Source: JAZGGS01 sp963714405
GTDB taxonomy: Bacteria; Bacteroidota; Ignavibacteria; Ignavibacteriales; Ignavibacteriaceae
Direction: 5' to 3'
DNA length: 64,000 nucleotides
NCBI GenBank assembly: GCA_963714405.1
Contig: CAVQOH010000002.1
Location: 248,001 to 312,000 of the forward strand
Positions 60,942-64,000 of this stretch are shown piece after piece. The position numbers and the translations under genes were made by a program. Numbering within the stretch: the stretch's first letter is position 1; each line of letters starts with the position of its first letter. The notes beneath the pieces were generated by a model that ran no database searches, had not been told where the DNA came from, and saw only the letters and a list, made by a program, of their open reading frames with translations.

Positions 60942-62552
60942 TTAACCTTCTTTTCCATTTAAAGGATCGCCTCGTAAATCCGTAGTTCTTTCTTTTTCGC
61001 CCTTAACAACCAAAGCATTGCCAACTAATTCATGAATTCCGCCAACGTCAACTCCGCCAACCCAGTAATCCATTAAGGGTGGTAATGTTGCTTTATCAAT
61101 TGCGCAGATGCATCCAAGGAAATTCACATCATTTTTTTCTTTAACGAATTTAACTGCGTTAGCCCTGGGGAGGCCTCCCCTCAGCCTCATTTCCAGGTTT
61201 TCATCTGTTCCTAATCCAGCACCGCTCCCGCAACAAAAAGTTTGTTCTTTTATTGTGTTCTCAGGCATTTCAAAAAAGTTGTTGCACACGTTATTAATAA
61301 CGTAACGTGGTTCTTCAATTAACCCCATAGCCCTTGCAGGATTGCAGGAATCATGAAAAGTTACACGCCGATGATCATTTCGGCTTTTATTTAATTTTAT
61401 TTTTTTATTTCTTATCAGGTCTGCAGTAAATTCACAGATGTGAACCATCTTTGTAGATTTTGCATTTTCAAATTTGGTTCCTGTAATTGGTGAAACTGGC
61501 ACTTGTAGAAAATCTGCTGGTCCATTTATTGTATCCATATATTGATGCAGGACCCTCCACATATGACCGCACTCTCCTCCAAGTATCCACTTAACACCTA
61601 AACGCTTTGCTTCAGCGTAAATTTTTGTGTTTAGCGATTTCATTAAATCGTGTGAAACAAATGAACCGAAGTTTCCTCCTTCAGAAGCAAAGGTGGTCCA
61701 GGTATAATCTAAACCTATTTCATGGAATAAAGTAAGATAACCCAGAAGTGTGAAGTAATGCGGATCGCCAAAGTAGTCCGCGGAAGGTGTAACAAAAAGA
61801 ACTTCTGCACCCTTTTTATTAATTGGGGCATCCACTTTAATTCCAATAATTGATTCTAATTCTTCAACTGCAAAATCAATACTATCTTTAAATCCGTGAG
61901 GTTGAATACCAAGATGATTTCCTGTTCTGAAACTATTTGCTACAGGAGTAATTACCCAGTCAATATTTATTCCTATAAGATTAAGAAGTTCGCGAACTAG
62001 TATGGTAATTTCTGCTGTATCGATTCCATAGGGACAAAAAAGGGAGCAACGGCGGCATTGGGTGCATTGATAAAAGTAATAAAACCACTCTTTTATAACA
62101 TCGATTGTAAGCTCGCGTGAGCCGGCAAACTTGCCAAATACTTTTCCGGCAGCAGTAAAATCATTTCGGTAAACTGATCTTAAAAGCTCAGCTCTGAGTA
62201 CAGGCATGTTTTTAGGATCACCCGAACCGATAAAAAAGTGGCATTTATCAGAACAAGCGCCACAGCGGACACATATATCCATAAATACTTTAAGTGAGCG
62301 GAATTTATCTAACCTATCTTTTAATCCTTCAAGAATAATTTGTTTCCAGTTATCAGGTAATTTCCAATCAGGATTAGTAGGCTGCCATTGCCTCGGATTT
62401 GGAAGCTGTAAATATTCTACATTTTTAGGAATACCGCTGTAATTAAAAGAACCGTGCTTAATTTCAATAGCAGGATCCATCCAGCTTTTGCGTGTGGGTT
62501 TATAATTAATATTTTCTGCAATTTCTTCAGGTTGTAATTTTGATTCAGACAT
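60942..62552 (-). CDS. dsrK: DsrK, HdrD-like iron-sulfur subunit
   Basis: A 536-residue cytoplasmic subunit. Two [4Fe-4S] motifs, CVRCGACSDKCHFF and CTQCRRCSLFCPYG. The C-terminal half has CCG-type repeats with HDSCNPARAMG and FCCGSGAGLG, which form the special catalytic cluster of the HdrD family. It is the proposed site of DsrC trisulfide reduction. It starts 2 bp after dsrM. Confidence 0.95.
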   Translation of the reverse strand: MSESKLQPEEIAENINYKPTRKSWMDPAIEIKHGSFNYSGIPKNVEYLQLPNPRQWQPTNPDWKLPDNWKQIILEGLKDRLDKFRSLKVFMDICVRCGACSDKCHFFIGSGDPKNMPVLRAELLRSVYRNDFTAAGKVFGKFAGSRELTIDVIKEWFYYFYQCTQCRRCSLFCPYGIDTAEITILVRELLNLIGINIDWVITPVANSFRTGNHLGIQPHGFKDSIDFAVEELESIIGIKVDAPINKKGAEVLFVTPSADYFGDPHYFTLLGYLTLFHEIGLDYTWTTFASEGGNFGSFVSHDLMKSLNTKIYAEAKRLGVKWILGGECGHMWRVLHQYMDTINGPADFLQVPVSPITGTKFENAKSTKMVHICEFTADLIRNKKIKLNKSRNDHRRVTFHDSCNPARAMGLIEEPRYVINNVCNNFFEMPENTIKEQTFCCGSGAGLGTDENLEMRLRGGLPRANAVKFVKEKNDVNFLGCICAIDKATLPPLMDYWVGGVDVGGIHELVGNALVVKGEKERTTDLRGDPLNGKEG

Positions 62553-62554
62553 TT

Positions 62555-63547
62555 TTATTCCTTCTCTACTGGTAAACCAGATGCTTTCATTTTATCTCTG
62601 AATTCATCTTCATATTCTTCATATGTATGAACTCTTACAGGATAATTCCACGGGTTTATATGTCTTTTCATACGGTTATTATTTGCTAAATTTCTTGTTG
62701 GAGATAGAAAAACACCGGGCATATGTAACAGTTTACTAAACGGAAAGTATATTAATAGCACACAAACAAGAAACAAATGAATAAAAAACATCACGCCAAT
62801 TCCCACCGGAATTACTGGCTGAAAACTGAATAGCCCAATTGCCAGTTCTTTAACTGCCACAATATCAACTTTTGTAAAATAGCGCATTAAAATACCTGTA
62901 AGCGAAATAGCTAAAAGAAGCAGCAGAGGGAAATAATCTGAAACCAAGGAAAAATATTTTAATTTGGGATCGACCACTCTGCGTAAAAAAAGAAATGTTA
63001 ATGCGGCAACAATTACAATGTTAGTTATATAAATTATTGGTACACCAACCTGGAAAAATCCGTCAAGGTTTTGTAAGAATGGCACAAAAACAGGAATTGG
63101 CTCCGTAAAATATCTGAAGTGCCTTAAAAAAATAATCAGGAAAGACCAATGGAATGCCAGAGCACCAACCCATAAATATTTACTGCTTCCATAAACTAAA
63201 GTTGGGCCGTTTTTTAATTCTGCTTTTGTATTTCTAAATAATGACCGGAACAGGAAAACCTCTAGTAGCATTCTTCCAATAACACCCAATGTAGAATGCG
63301 GACTTTCAAGGTAACTGTTTTTTATCCACGGAAGTGATTTCTGCTGACCTGCAACTGTTGGAATCCTAAACGGAACAGGTGATTTTGCCCAGTTAATAAC
63401 TTTTAGAATTATACCAATTACAAACAGTACAATCGCTAAATACGGAATTATAACACCAAAAACGAATTGCAAATTAGCAAACTCTGCGCCAACGATAGCC
63501 AAAACGATTAACAATACAAGCGCAAAAAAAGAAAATAGAATATTCAT
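62555..63547 (-). CDS. dsrM: DsrM, cytochrome b-type membrane subunit
   Basis: A 330-residue protein with about six membrane helices and histidines suited to two hemes b (FHWSFLIIFLRHFRYF, FFIHLFLVCVLLIYFPFSKL followed by LLHMPGV). It is the NarI-like, menaquinone-facing partner of DsrK. AAGGAG lies a few bases before the ATG. The RsbRD-N-like gene ends 99 bp upstream. Confidence 0.93.
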   Translation of the reverse strand: MNILFSFFALVLLIVLAIVGAEFANLQFVFGVIIPYLAIVLFVIGIILKVINWAKSPVPFRIPTVAGQQKSLPWIKNSYLESPHSTLGVIGRMLLEVFLFRSLFRNTKAELKNGPTLVYGSSKYLWVGALAFHWSFLIIFLRHFRYFTEPIPVFVPFLQNLDGFFQVGVPIIYITNIVIVAALTFLFLRRVVDPKLKYFSLVSDYFPLLLLLAISLTGILMRYFTKVDIVAVKELAIGLFSFQPVIPVGIGVMFFIHLFLVCVLLIYFPFSKLLHMPGVFLSPTRNLANNNRMKRHINPWNYPVRVHTYEEYEDEFRDKMKASGLPVEKE

Positions 63548-63646
63548 TAATTTATTTCTCCTTGTAGAAGAATGTTCATATCACATACATGAACGTTTTA
63601 ACCAGTGATTCACTCAAAATTTTTCCAGCAAAACAAAGTTCTGTTT

Positions 63647-64000
63647 TTATACATCTCCAATCGGGGTACTAATTTTATTCTGATTATATTTTGCTTCATT
63701 CATTCTAATCTGAAAAACTTTTTCTCTCGCCTGCATATACAAATTAAAAGCAATAAGGACTGTTTTATCAATTACTGTTTCAAACCGAATAAATTGAACT
63801 GCCATTTTATCCAGACCAATCTCCTCTTTAATTTCAGCTTTTACTATCTCTTTTAACTGGAAGATAAATTGAACAGCATCGGCAGGGGTAAAATTTTGAA
63901 TGGCTCGTATCTTAATAATATCAATTAAAAGCAGAGATACTTGATCAAAATCCGTTTCACCAATTATTTCATCATAAATTGCTTTTGCATTCTTAGAAAT
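63647..64000 (-). CDS. RsbRD N-terminal-domain-like protein (partial)
   Basis: The frame is open from the right window edge to a stop at 63647 (117 residues visible, start missing). It reads LLLIDIIKIRAIQNFTPADA, then FIFQLKEIVKAEI and later FNLYMQAREKVFQIRMNEAK, an all-helical globin-like pattern of the RsbRD N-terminal family. Genes of this kind precede dsrMKJOP in sulfate reducers, as I recall. It may sense a small ligand or redox state and affect the Dsr complex. It is the first visible gene of the operon. A plus-strand frame at 63605-63856 is only its shadow. Confidence 0.7.
   Translation of the reverse strand: MSKNAKAIYDEIIGETDFDQVSLLLIDIIKIRAIQNFTPADAVQFIFQLKEIVKAEIKEEIGLDKMAVQFIRFETVIDKTVLIAFNLYMQAREKVFQIRMNEAKYNQNKISTPIGDV

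Noticed and set aside
63605..63856. 83-codon plus-strand frame at the right edge
   Set aside because: Antisense shadow of the RsbRD-N-like gene, whose frame has family motifs.
1..64000. tRNA, rRNA, CRISPR arrays, transposases or integrases
   Set aside because: None recognised by eye on either strand; a covariance or repeat search would be needed to exclude small RNAs.

Overview
The window looks like a chromosomal segment of an Ignavibacteria-type member of the Bacteroidota/Chlorobi group. The best taxonomic clue is the secreted beta-propeller protein at 6166-8319. Its C-terminus carries a typical type IX secretion sorting domain (NYPNPFNPST near residue 638, ending TKKMILLK). The DNA is AT-rich, and SpoIIE-type phosphatases, B12-radical SAM/DUF4070 proteins and DUF2007 proteins fit the same group. 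No rRNA, tRNA, CRISPR array or transposase gene was seen.

Left part (1-25.9 kb): ordinary and accessory genes separated by long gaps that hold decayed, related intergenic repeats. It contains small zinc-ribbon proteins, a lipoprotein/secreted-protein pair, a frameshifted Old Yellow Enzyme, the type IX-secreted propeller, a fucose-isomerase-like protein, a PAS-PP2C phosphatase, a tandem pair of atypical LuxR-type regulators, two B12-radical SAM genes (one frameshifted), a GT4/GH130 carbohydrate pair and an L,D-transpeptidase.

Middle part (26.0-43.5 kb): siroheme synthesis (precorrin-2 dehydrogenase, then a CobA-HemD fusion), two cytidylate-kinase-like proteins and a TauE/SafE sulfite-exporter-like gene with its small partner. 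Next come two paralogous blocks, each with a CACHE-type histidine kinase, receiver proteins, a CBS-domain protein and an SLC13/DASS anion transporter. In one block the transporter is fused to an N-terminal receiver domain. No receiver in these blocks has a DNA-binding output domain, so I infer that the phosphorelay may act on transport directly. This is the strongest candidate for an undescribed system here.

Right part (43.6-64 kb, all on the minus strand): the core of dissimilatory sulfate metabolism. In transcription order it runs: an RsbRD-N-like protein (cut by the window edge), dsrM, K, J, O, P, a CoA-disulfide-reductase/rhodanese flavoprotein, hemA, qmoA, qmoB, then sat, aprB, aprA, then hppA, a zinc ribbon, a YkgJ-family protein and qmoC. 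Together these can import sulfate, activate it (Sat, with PPase pulling the reaction), reduce APS to sulfite (AprAB fed by QmoABC) and carry electrons towards siroheme sulfite reductase (DsrMKJOP). dsrAB, dsrC and dsrD are not in the window, so the direction (sulfate reduction or sulfur oxidation) is inferred, not shown. QmoABC, pyrophosphatase and import transporters, with no dsrL or dsrEFH seen, favour reduction.

Three genes (OYE, one radical SAM, aprA) and one small membrane-protein remnant have single-base frameshifts. At least the aprA one is more likely a sequencing or assembly error than real decay.
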